Positions 55,349 through 61,858 of a stretch of 64,000 nucleotides of DNA are shown piece by piece. The stretch lies in assembly GCA_947476325.1 (NCBI GenBank), contig CANJPZ010000009.1, forward strand, positions 18,107 through 82,106, written 5' to 3'. Positions within the stretch are counted from its first letter, which is position 1. Every line of letters begins with the position of its first letter. The notes beneath the pieces are model-generated. The model was not told where the DNA came from. It saw only the letters and a program-made list of their open reading frames with translations, and searched no databases. This DNA comes from Caulobacteraceae bacterium. Lineage in GTDB: Bacteria; Pseudomonadota; Alphaproteobacteria; Caulobacterales; Caulobacteraceae. Position numbers and translations under genes: made by a program.

Positions 55349-55456
55349 CTAGGCCAGGTTCAGGAGAGAGATGGCGATTCCGCCGGCGAGCAGGATCGCC
55401 GTCAGAACAGGCCAGGAAGCGAAAGCGCGATTTGCGAAAGAGAAGGTGGCGGTCAT
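55349..55456 (-). CDS. Small membrane protein, 35 residues
   Basis: ATG at 55454-55456 starts a 35-codon frame that begins MTATFSFANRAF and has one hydrophobic helix (about residues 15-34, 'WPVLTAILLAGGIAISLL'), ending at TAG 55349-55351. A GAGGA ribosome-binding site lies six bases before the ATG. A hairpin and a clear terminator follow on the same strand, and AT-rich DNA with a palindrome lies upstream, so the gene has the parts of an independent, highly defined transcript. I do not know its family; the pattern (short polar N-terminus, one helix, no C-terminal tail) is that of single-pass microproteins. Confidence 0.75.
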   Translation of the reverse strand: MTATFSFANRAFASWPVLTAILLAGGIAISLLNLA

Positions 55457-55609
55457 GGTCGTCCTCAAAGTCTGTGCGAGGGGGAGTTCGCGGGGGTGGA
55501 GTGCCTGTTAGTGGCCTTCGACCCTCCCGGCGGATGCGCCCCCGGATAAAATCTTCGGCCCTAGTCTGGTGATGCGGGGGAGCAACCTTCCCTTCGTCTC
55601 CATGTCGTC

Positions 55610-55629
55610 ACTATGGTGTATCACATAGT
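55610..55629. promoter_or_regulatory. Palindromic operator candidate upstream of the 35-residue protein gene
   Basis: actatg (55610-55615) and catagt (55624-55629) form a perfect 6-bp inverted repeat around 'gtgtatca', in an AT-rich patch (55600-55660) that stands out from the GC-rich surroundings. The spacing (8) and the 'tatg...cata' centre are of the kind bound by PadR-type and similar winged-helix dimers. It lies 154 bases upstream of the small gene and 94 bases beyond the stop of the MgtC-type gene. No regulator gene is next to it. Confidence 0.4.
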
Positions 55630-55722
55630 ACCATGTCAATACCCAATAGTGGGGTTATGCACGATAGCTCTCCCGCCCCGCGCCAGCATCCATATTGGAT
55701 TGTATTCTAAGGTTTTTTAGAA

Positions 55723-56973
55723 CTAGCCCAGGGCGGCCATGCCGCCGGCTGCCGCCAGAATGGCGATCACAGAGCCGCCCGTGAAGCGCGCGCCGAACTG
55801 AATCCCGCCGACCACAAAGGCGATGACCGCCTTGGTGCCGCCGTCCACGCCGACAGCCAGCAGCACCGCATAGGCGCCGAGAGTTAGGTCAAGACCCGTG
55901 GTCGTCAGATGCGCCGTCGACAGGGTGACCGCATCGGCGTCTACCAGACCGCCTAGGGCCGCCACCGGCAGCAAGCCGCTCGCGCCGTAAAGCGCCGACA
56001 GGATGCGGGTCGCCGCCATGATCGCGCCCAGCACCAGCGCAAACTTGAACACCAGCCCGAACTCGAAGGGGCTCTTCAGCGGCGAAAGCACACTCCCGTC
56101 CGCAGGCTTTGCCCGCCAGGCCACAGCAAACCCCAGAACGATTGAAACCGCGCCGAACAGGCCCAGCGGCAATGCCAGCCGGGCAAACAGGGGCGGCGAA
56201 AGCACCAGCGCTATGGCCGACAGGCGCGCGGCCATGACCGCGCCGGCCAGAAGGGCGGCGCCGGCGTTGGCGCCAGGATTGGACGCGGTCTTCTCAAGCC
56301 GGGCGAGATACAGGGTCACGGCCGTGGACGAGACCAGGGCGCCCATGACGCTGGCCAGAACTGCGCCGCGGGTGGGCCCAAAGATGCGGATCGCCACATA
56401 GGCGGCGAATGACACGCCGGCCATGACGATGGTCAGCAGCCAAAGCTCGTGGGGATTGACGCAGTCGAAGGGCCCGTACCCCCGGTCCGGAAGCAGGGGC
56501 AGAGCGACAAAGGTCATGGCCAGCAGGATCAGCGCACCGCGAAGTTCCTCCCAGCTCAGACGCTTCAGCCAGGTGTGGAGCACGCCCTTGAAGGCCAGCA
56601 GCGTCGTGACGACGACCCCGGCCGCCCCGGCGACCTGACCGTTTCCGATCGTCGCATAGGCGCCCAGCGCAAAGACCAGCAGCGCCGCGACGATGGCGGT
56701 GACCGAATAGTCGCCGTCCTCGGCCTGCTCGCGGCCCTTGAACTGGATGAAGGCGATGGCGAAGGGAATGGCGATGGCGGCGAAGGCCCAGCCGCCGATC
56801 GCCTCGCCCAGCAAGCCCGCAATCCCGCCGAGCAATCCGGTCAGGGCATAGGTCCTGATGCCGGCTGTCCGGCTGCCGTCCGCCTGGTCGCGCGCGCGCC
56901 AGCCGCGCTCAATCCCGACCAGAAAGCCGATTGCCAAGGCAAGGCCAAGGTTTGTGAAGAGTTCCAGAGGCAT
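55723..56973 (-). CDS. MgtC/SapB N-terminal domain protein with DUF4010
   Basis: A 416-residue membrane protein with about 12 hydrophobic segments. The first 140 residues carry the MgtC/SapB pattern ('LGLALAIGFLVGIERGWR...GIRTYALTGLLGG'), and the rest matches DUF4010 ('FDCVNPHELWLLTIVMAG' and 'LGGLVDADAVTLSTA'). Members are thought to be transporters or to help with metal or envelope stress, but the substrate is unknown. The gene is on the minus strand and starts divergently from the PHP-domain gene with 165 bases between. Confidence 0.85.
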   Translation of the reverse strand: MPLELFTNLGLALAIGFLVGIERGWRARDQADGSRTAGIRTYALTGLLGGIAGLLGEAIGGWAFAAIAIPFAIAFIQFKGREQAEDGDYSVTAIVAALLVFALGAYATIGNGQVAGAAGVVVTTLLAFKGVLHTWLKRLSWEELRGALILLAMTFVALPLLPDRGYGPFDCVNPHELWLLTIVMAGVSFAAYVAIRIFGPTRGAVLASVMGALVSSTAVTLYLARLEKTASNPGANAGAALLAGAVMAARLSAIALVLSPPLFARLALPLGLFGAVSIVLGFAVAWRAKPADGSVLSPLKSPFEFGLVFKFALVLGAIMAATRILSALYGASGLLPVAALGGLVDADAVTLSTAHLTTTGLDLTLGAYAVLLAVGVDGGTKAVIAFVVGGIQFGARFTGGSVIAILAAAGGMAALG

Positions 56974-57138
56974 GCTGGATGGTAGCTCAAGCTACTCGCG
57001 GGCCCCTTGCGCCAGATCAACCTGCCATTCCATCGCCGAAATCGCGTGACAAGGCATGATGTGAATGAGGCTTCGCATTCGCCGTCAGGCTGTCATGATC
57101 GACGGCTAGGCTCGCCATTTGTTCAAACGGATCCTGTC

Positions 57139-59484
57139 ATGAGACGTCTGCTGCTTGCCTTCGCCATGGCGTTCGCCCTGCCCTTGAGCCTCTCGGCGGC
57201 GACGCCGGCAGGAACCTGGCTCAAGGGCGATCTGCACGTCCACGACGATCACTCCAGCGACGGCAGCCTGCCGCGGCAGCGGGCCCGCGACCGGGCCAAG
57301 GGCAACAATTCCGTCGCCGACCAGATCGGCCAGGCCACGAAAATGGGGCTGGAGTTCCTGCCCCTCACCGATCACCGCACGTTCGATCAGTATTATGACC
57401 CCTTGTGGGAGTCCCCGTCCCTGCTGCTGATCCCCGGCGAGGAAGCCAACGGCAGCCCGCACGCCATTGCCCTGGGCGCCGCCGATTCCATCGTCCAGGG
57501 CGCCGGCCGCCCCGACCGCGCGGCCTTCACCCACGTCCAGCAGTCGATCTGGGACGCCCACAGCCAGGGCGCGGCCTGGTCGGTCGCCCACCCCGACGAT
57601 GGCGAGACCGACGACAAGGGCGTCCCCAACGCCCTGGCCAATGCCCAAGGCATGGACCTGGTCGAGTTCTGGAACCACGCCAGCGATGTCGACAAGGAAA
57701 TCGCCTATGCGGAAAACCGCTGGAACGCCGGCTTCCGATTCGGCATCGCCGGGGCCAGCGACAGCCACTTCCGCGAATACTGGGACTGGCAGGGCCCCAG
57801 CCTGCCGACCACCAGCGTTCTGGCCGCCAGTCTTGACGATCGCGGCGTCGTCCAGGGCCTGAGGGCCGGGCGCACCAGCCTGTCTTTCTTTTCCAACGGC
57901 CCCTTCGTGACCCTGACCACCGACATCGGCGGCGGCAAGATGGAGGCCGTCGGCGGCGATGAGGTCTTTGTCCCCGCCGGCGTCCCGGGCCACCTGACCA
58001 TCCGCGTCCAGCGCGCGGCGGGTCTGCAGGTCATCGTCTATCGCGGCCCCGGCAAGAGCGCCGGCCCGTTCAGGACCTTTACGCCAACCGGTAATGACGA
58101 GACCTTCACGACCGACATTACCGCCTCGGCGCTGGCCGACTGGTACAGGGTCGAGGTGCGCGGCATGGCCGTGCTCAACGAAGGCCAGCCGGCAGAGTTG
58201 GCCATCCGCGCCGCCACCTCGCCCCTGTTCATCTCGCCGGGCCCCGTCGCGCCACGGCCGGACATCGCCATTCCGGCCGATCAGGGCACCGCCGACGGCG
58301 CGCTGCAGGCCCTGGGCCAGATCGGCCACGCCGCAGGCTTTCCAGATGTCGCCGCCGCTGGGGGCGCCCTTCACCTGGTCGCCGAACTGCCGGGCGCCGC
58401 TTCGAGCCAGATCGTCTATCGCCACGGAACCAGCGCCGGTCGCTTGCAGAGCGCCGAACAGGTACTGAGCGGACCAGCGCCCGCCCGCTTTCCGAAAGTC
58501 GCCGCCCGGGGCCGCGATGTCTGGGTGGTCTGGCAGGAGGATGCATCCCAGGTTCCCCACCGCCCGGTGATCCGCCTGCGCCATTCGGCCAACGGCGGCG
58601 CCAGCTGGCAGCCGGCGCAGACCGTCCGCTCGCTCAAGGGCCGCGCCGAGCACCCGGATATCGCCATCGCCGCCAACGGCCGCCCCGTGGTGGTCTGGCA
58701 GGAAATCCAGGCCGGCCAGCCCTTCGACGTCTGGGTCCAGGAAATCGGGACCGGTGCGGCGCCGCGCAACCTGTCGCGGGCGGGCAAGGCCTTTTCACCG
58801 GGCTCACCGGACGACACCCGCTCGGCCCGCTATCCGGCCTCGGTCTGGCCGGTGGTCGCGACCGCCGCCGATGGCCGCATCGCCGTCGCCTGGCAGGACA
58901 ACCGCACCGACATCGAACCCCTGTGGACCGGCTCGGCCGCCGCCGCCGGCACCAACCCCGACGACTGGCAGATCCAGGTGGTCAGCCGCACCGCCGCCGG
59001 CGCCTGGAGCGCGCCGGCCAGTCTCGGCGCCGCCGACCGCGCCGACCGCCACCCCGACCTGCAATTCGGCGGCAAGAGCGAACTGGTCGCCGTCTGGGAG
59101 ACCAAGGAGCTCAATCCCGCCGGTAAGAACCTGTCCGTCCTGGCGGCGGTTTCCACCGATGGAGGCGCCCATTTCGCCGCGCCCGTCACCCTGGGCGCCG
59201 ATCCCCTGACCATGGGCCAGCGCCCGCGCCTCGGCGTCGATCCCGGCGGCGCCGTCCGCGCGGTCTGGTACGACTCCCGCTCGGCCGACTGGCGCTGGCG
59301 GGTGATGACCACGGCCTGGCAAAACGGCGGCTGGGCATCGGCAAGCCTGCTCAACGGTCCGGGCAACAACACCTGGCCGGTGACCGCCGGCGGGGCGATC
59401 GTCTTCGCCAGCACCCGCGGCGCAACCCGCCTGCAGCGCGACCAGACCCAGCAGATCATGCTGCTCAAGCCCGCGGGCGGTTAG
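57139..59484 (+). CDS. Exported PHP-domain metallohydrolase (CehA/McbA type) with a beta-propeller C-terminus
   Basis: A 781-residue protein with a signal peptide (about 1-21, 'LPLSLSAAT'). I start at the ATG at 57139; the longer frame adds unrelated residues. The PHP-type metal motif is 'KGDLHVHDDHSSDGSLP' (about 31-47), followed by 'FLPLTDHRTFDQYYD', 'EEANGSPHAIALG', 'VAHPDDGE' and 'GASDSHFREYW', the His/Asp ligands expected for a CehA/McbA-like enzyme; these hydrolyse phosphoester, carbamate or ester substrates in known members. From about residue 430 a BNR/sialidase-like propeller follows with repeats 'VVWQED', 'VVWQE', 'IAVAWQDNRTD' and 'AVWYDSRS'. The substrate cannot be read. Confidence 0.83.
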   Translation: MRRLLLAFAMAFALPLSLSAATPAGTWLKGDLHVHDDHSSDGSLPRQRARDRAKGNNSVADQIGQATKMGLEFLPLTDHRTFDQYYDPLWESPSLLLIPGEEANGSPHAIALGAADSIVQGAGRPDRAAFTHVQQSIWDAHSQGAAWSVAHPDDGETDDKGVPNALANAQGMDLVEFWNHASDVDKEIAYAENRWNAGFRFGIAGASDSHFREYWDWQGPSLPTTSVLAASLDDRGVVQGLRAGRTSLSFFSNGPFVTLTTDIGGGKMEAVGGDEVFVPAGVPGHLTIRVQRAAGLQVIVYRGPGKSAGPFRTFTPTGNDETFTTDITASALADWYRVEVRGMAVLNEGQPAELAIRAATSPLFISPGPVAPRPDIAIPADQGTADGALQALGQIGHAAGFPDVAAAGGALHLVAELPGAASSQIVYRHGTSAGRLQSAEQVLSGPAPARFPKVAARGRDVWVVWQEDASQVPHRPVIRLRHSANGGASWQPAQTVRSLKGRAEHPDIAIAANGRPVVVWQEIQAGQPFDVWVQEIGTGAAPRNLSRAGKAFSPGSPDDTRSARYPASVWPVVATAADGRIAVAWQDNRTDIEPLWTGSAAAAGTNPDDWQIQVVSRTAAGAWSAPASLGAADRADRHPDLQFGGKSELVAVWETKELNPAGKNLSVLAAVSTDGGAHFAAPVTLGADPLTMGQRPRLGVDPGGAVRAVWYDSRSADWRWRVMTTAWQNGGWASASLLNGPGNNTWPVTAGGAIVFASTRGATRLQRDQTQQIMLLKPAGG

Positions 59485-59518
59485 GATCAAACGGCCATCA
59501 GCCTGCTTTTGACCCGCC

Positions 59519-59646
59519 TGTCCCCGCGAAGGCGGGGACCCATCGGCAATCCGCCACATCAGCCCTGCGACCCGGACTAAACTCGGGTTGGGTCCCCGCC
59601 GGAGTTCATCCTCGGGAGCGCGCTTTGCGCTACCCGGGGCGGGGAC
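59519..59646. repeat. REP-like repeat apparently interrupted by a second repeat
   Basis: The left arm (about 59519-59542, tccccgcgaaggcggggaccca) is of the same type as the repeat at 161-246. The opposite arm (gggtccccgcc at about 59590-59600) is broken, and resumes as 'gcggggac' at 59639-59646 after an inserted 38-base piece that carries its own 'cctcggg...cccgg' hairpin. This suggests that one repeat landed in another. The region lies between the PHP-domain gene and the EVE gene, which converge. Confidence 0.6.
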
Positions 59647-59690
59647 GGTCGGAAGAGAAAGGTCGGATCAGGTGTGATTTTCGATTGGCC

Positions 59691-60104
59691 CTAGCTTCCC
59701 GCCATCTCCAGGATCAGCGTCCAATCCGCCCCGCTCACCGGCGAGACCGACAGCCGGCTCTGGCGCAGCATGGCCATGTCCGCCAGGGCCGGCGTAGCCT
59801 TCATGTCCGCCAGGCTCACCGCCCGCTTCAGCGACCGCACCGGCGCCAGTTCCACGGCGACGAACCGCCCGGCCGGATCGCTGGCGTCGGGAAAGGCCGC
59901 GCGCGCCACCCTGGCCACGCCCACCACCGCCAGTCCCTCCTGCGAGTGATAGAACAGCACCTCATCGCCCACCTGCATGGCCTTCAGGTGCAGGGCGGCG
60001 GCGTTGTTGCGCACGCCGTCCCAGACCGTGCGGCCGTCGCGCTCCAGATCGGCGTACGAGTAGGTATTGGGCTCGGATTTCACCAGCCAGCGCGATGCGC
60101 CCAC
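59691..60104 (-). CDS. EVE-domain protein
   Basis: A 137-residue single-domain EVE protein. The family start 'RWLVKSEPNTYSYADLERDG' and the following 'VWDGVRNNAAALHLKAMQVG' with 'VLFYHSQEG' are clear. EVE domains belong to the PUA-like group and bind modified bases in RNA or DNA; many stand-alone members of alphaproteobacteria have no known role. It starts 2 bases after the stop of the minus-strand gene at 60107, so the two are probably one unit. Confidence 0.93.
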   Translation of the reverse strand: MGASRWLVKSEPNTYSYADLERDGRTVWDGVRNNAAALHLKAMQVGDEVLFYHSQEGLAVVGVARVARAAFPDASDPAGRFVAVELAPVRSLKRAVSLADMKATPALADMAMLRQSRLSVSPVSGADWTLILEMAGS

Positions 60105-60106
60105 CG

Positions 60107-60520
60107 CTAAATCGCCCGCATCCGGTTGCCGCGCGGATTGTGCTCGACCTCGGCCAGGCCAAGCCGCTCCATCAGGGGCGGCACATACATCCCGAACCGC
60201 CCGCGCAGCCCCTTCTTCAGGCCGTACCAGCCGCCCACCGGGTTTTCGGGCGACCGCCCCCAGGCCTCGACCGTGCCGGCCTTTGCATCCTTCTGCTCGT
60301 CGGCCGAGCCCAGTTCGACCCAGTCGCCGTTCGCCTTGAGCATGGCGTGCAGGTCCTCAAGACAGCGCGCGTCGTAATAGAGCATAGTCTTTCCGACCGT
60401 GCAGACCAGCACGGCGCGGCCGTCGCGAACATCGCGGCACATCAGGAATTCGGAACTCAGCGGCGGCGTCATCAGGCGCCAGGGGTCTTGCGGCGTTCCA
60501 TCGCCCATTGTCTGGCTCAT
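60107..60520 (-). CDS. Conserved hypothetical protein, possibly DUF6855
   Basis: A 137-residue soluble protein. The middle ('VCTVGKTMLYYDARCLEDLHAML') and C-terminal part ('WYGLKKGLRGRFGMYVPPLMERLGL') look conserved in style and carry a Trp/Gly-rich turn. I connect it with a small uncharacterised family seen in Caulobacterales (DUF6855), with low certainty. It lies 2 bases from the EVE gene on the same strand and just after a truncated SRPBCC gene. Confidence 0.6.
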   Translation of the reverse strand: MSQTMGDGTPQDPWRLMTPPLSSEFLMCRDVRDGRAVLVCTVGKTMLYYDARCLEDLHAMLKANGDWVELGSADEQKDAKAGTVEAWGRSPENPVGGWYGLKKGLRGRFGMYVPPLMERLGLAEVEHNPRGNRMRAI

Positions 60521-60547
60521 GTCTGTCTCCCGGCGTTCACCGGATTA

Positions 60548-60673
60548 CTAGCCCGCGAGAAGTCCGTCCAGTTGCCCGAACGTCTCGTCGAAGCAGCTGG
60601 TGCTGCCGTCGGTCATCGCCTCGTCCAGCGCCGCCTTCGACGGATAGAGGTCGTGCATGACCACCGAGGTCCG
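60548..60673 (-). pseudogene. C-terminal remnant of an SRPBCC/AHSA1-domain gene
   Basis: Minus-strand codons ending at TAG 60548-60550 give R-T-S-V-V-M-H-D-L-Y-P-S-K-A-A-L-D-E-A and then 'MTDGSTSCFDETFGQLDGLLAG'. This matches the last strand and C-terminal helix of AHSA1/START-like (SRPBCC) proteins, which typically read 'T.L.LT..YPS...R......GM..GM.....LDELLA'. Beyond 60673 the frame is only low-complexity Gly codons, and the start of the plus-strand transporter gene (60700) takes over. About 100 N-terminal residues are missing, so the rest was deleted. Confidence 0.72.
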
Positions 60674-60699
60674 CCCCCCACCCGCACCGGGAGCGCACC

Positions 60700-61164
60700 A
60701 TGCCGATCCAGACCTCCGCCTCCGCCCAGCTCGCCCTGGGCGTCCTGATGTTCGCCACCGGCATCGGCATCCCGACCATGGCCGCGCTCAACGCCGGCCT
60801 GTCGGGGCGCATCGGCAGCCCCGTAGCTGCCAGCTTCATCCTTTTCGTCGTCGGCACCCTGGTCTGCGGCATAGCTCTGGCCTTCACATTGCCGGGCTCG
60901 CGCATCGCCTTCACGGCCGCCCCGCCGTGGTTCTATACCGGCGGGCTGCTGGTCGCATTCTATGTGCTGGCGGTGACCTTTGCTGCCCCGCGCATCGGCG
61001 TCGGCAATGCGGTGTTCTTTGTCCTGCTGGGTCAGCTCGTGGCGGCCTCGACCATCGACCATTTCGGACTGTTCGGCGCGGTGGTCACACCCATCACCCT
61101 GCGGCGGACAGTTGGGATCGTTGTCATGGGGATCGGAGTCTGGCTGGCGCGTAAGGTGGTTTAG
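60700..61164 (+). CDS. YdcZ-type (EamA2/DUF606) small membrane transporter
   Basis: A 154-residue protein with five hydrophobic segments, starting 'ASAQLALGVLMFATGIGIPTMAA', with 'LNAGLSGRIGSPVAASF' and a late 'VVMGIGVWLAR'. This is the layout of DMT-superfamily half-transporters of the YdcZ/DUF606 kind, which pair to make a full unit. Only one copy is present here. It begins right where the SRPBCC remnant breaks off, so it may have entered with the event that removed the rest of that gene. Confidence 0.82.
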   Translation: MPIQTSASAQLALGVLMFATGIGIPTMAALNAGLSGRIGSPVAASFILFVVGTLVCGIALAFTLPGSRIAFTAAPPWFYTGGLLVAFYVLAVTFAAPRIGVGNAVFFVLLGQLVAASTIDHFGLFGAVVTPITLRRTVGIVVMGIGVWLARKVV

Positions 61165-61250
61165 GGTGCCCGCCCGTATGACACCTCTTTCCTTGTCCGC
61201 GCGCGCCCAGGCGCGCACCTTCGGCCATGAGCCTCCCCTTCCCGATCCCG

Positions 61251-61334
61251 TTTGACGCCTGTTTGACGCCCCTTCGCGGTGGGTTTGACGTCTGCCTGGC
61301 GCCGTTTGCCGTCCCTTTGACGTCTGTTTTGACC
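61251..61334 (+). repeat. Phased TTTGACG heptamer cluster
   Basis: The heptamer tttgacg occurs at 61251, 61262, 61284 and 61316, with a near copy (tttgacc) at 61328. The steps are 11, 22, 32 and 12 bases, close to whole turns of DNA. Three of the copies lie in a 12-base unit tttgacgYctg. It is in a gene-free stretch between the small transporter gene and the foreign region. It could be a protein-binding array or a decayed coding repeat; it has no clear reading frame. Confidence 0.5.
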
Positions 61335-61500
61335 CGGTTTGCGCCGCGCGTTTCCCGCAATCCCTTGCCACGCAAGGACTCGCAGGCGCGGGTTCGCGCG
61401 AAAAACATGCTTTTGCAGTATGCCCGGCGTTCAGCGGCGCGCGCGGCCCCTGCGGCGCTTTTCGGCGGCCCAGGCCTGGGCGCGCGGCTCGCCCCCTCCA

Positions 61501-61552
61501 CCATCCTTCGCCAGGGCTTCGGATGGTCCCCCTCCCTCGTTAACGGGGGAGG
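61501..61552. repeat. Two host-type hairpins near the foreign-DNA junction
   Basis: ccatcc (61501-61506) pairs with ggatgg (61521-61526), and a cctccc / gggggagg hairpin (about 61529-61552) follows. The second is related to the repeat after dnaB at 31291. GC-rich host sequence ends about 20 bases later. The hairpins therefore mark the last recognisable chromosomal sequence before the AT-rich island. Confidence 0.5.
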
Positions 61553-61569
61553 TTCGTCACTCCCACTCA

Positions 61570-61812
61570 ATAGGACTCACGATATTTTTCATATACATTT
61601 CAATCGCTTATAATTTGTTTGTAACTATTTTGTAAGTTTTTCCCATGTGAAAAACTAGGTGCCGCTAAAAAAACCTAACCACATCAAGCGCCACCTACAA
61701 ACTTTGCCACTCAAATTCACCAGAACACGACCATGAAAACTCAAGTGACTCCCAAGCGTGGAAACAGACTTTAGTCGCGACTGACTCGTTCTCAGCGCCA
61801 GATCACGAGCGA
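61570..61812. other. AT-rich, gene-free left edge of the foreign region
   Basis: From about 61570 the GC content drops abruptly (the stretch includes 'atatttttcatatacattt') and stays low to the window end. Nothing here looks coding on either strand. Together with 61165-61569 (GC-rich, phased heptamers and hairpins), it is the longest gene-free stretch of the window (61165-61855). It holds two inverted repeats (see 61635-61696) just outside the outer 46-bp repeat copy. No tRNA or tmRNA end was recognised at the junction. Confidence 0.6.
61635..61696. repeat. Two inverted repeats in the AT-rich flank
   Basis: agtttttc (61635-61642) and gaaaaact (61649-61656) are a perfect 8-bp pair around ccatgt. 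Directly adjacent, aggtgccgct (61657-61666) and agcgccacct (61687-61696) pair over 10 bases with one mismatch, around 20 bases. They lie 117-178 bases outside the outer 46-bp repeat copy, on the side where a recombinase might bind accessory sites, but they might equally be a terminator or a regulatory site of a lost gene. Confidence 0.45.
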
Positions 61813-61858
61813 CGACAAGCATCTTCCGACACTTCGATATACCGCTGCGTCATTGCTA
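61813..61858 (-). repeat. 46-bp direct repeat, outer copy (candidate att site)
   Basis: Identical to 63361-63406. On the minus strand it begins with TAG, which is the stop codon of the M48 peptidase gene, and it repeats codons 170-184 of the recombinase gene, including the catalytic tyrosine codon. After it, the minus strand reads T-CGC-TCG-TGA in the recombinase frame, so a recombinase gene joined to this copy would end ...C-R-R-S-stop. Confidence 0.85.

Noticed and set aside
60613..61371. A 252-residue minus-strand frame opposite the small transporter
   Set aside because: It is Arg/Gln/Gly-rich and runs antisense over the transporter gene and the phased repeats; no family signal.
61530..61575. 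A possible tRNA or tmRNA 3' end at the foreign-DNA junction (ggttcgtcac)
   Set aside because: The T-arm pairing fails and there is no acceptor stem or upstream tRNA body; the sequence is part of a dispersed hairpin.
61227..61613. Plus-strand frame of 128 residues through the TTTGACG region
   Set aside because: It starts in the repeat cluster and has proline/alanine-rich, non-family sequence; the heptamers are spaced irregularly for codons (11, 22, 32, 12), so they are not a coding repeat in this frame.
61657..61696. An integron attC site
   Set aside because: The imperfect inverted repeat lacks the paired RYYYAAC and GTTRRRY boxes in the right places, and the recombinase lacks an IntI-type layout. 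The direct repeat in the recombinase gene explains the structure better.
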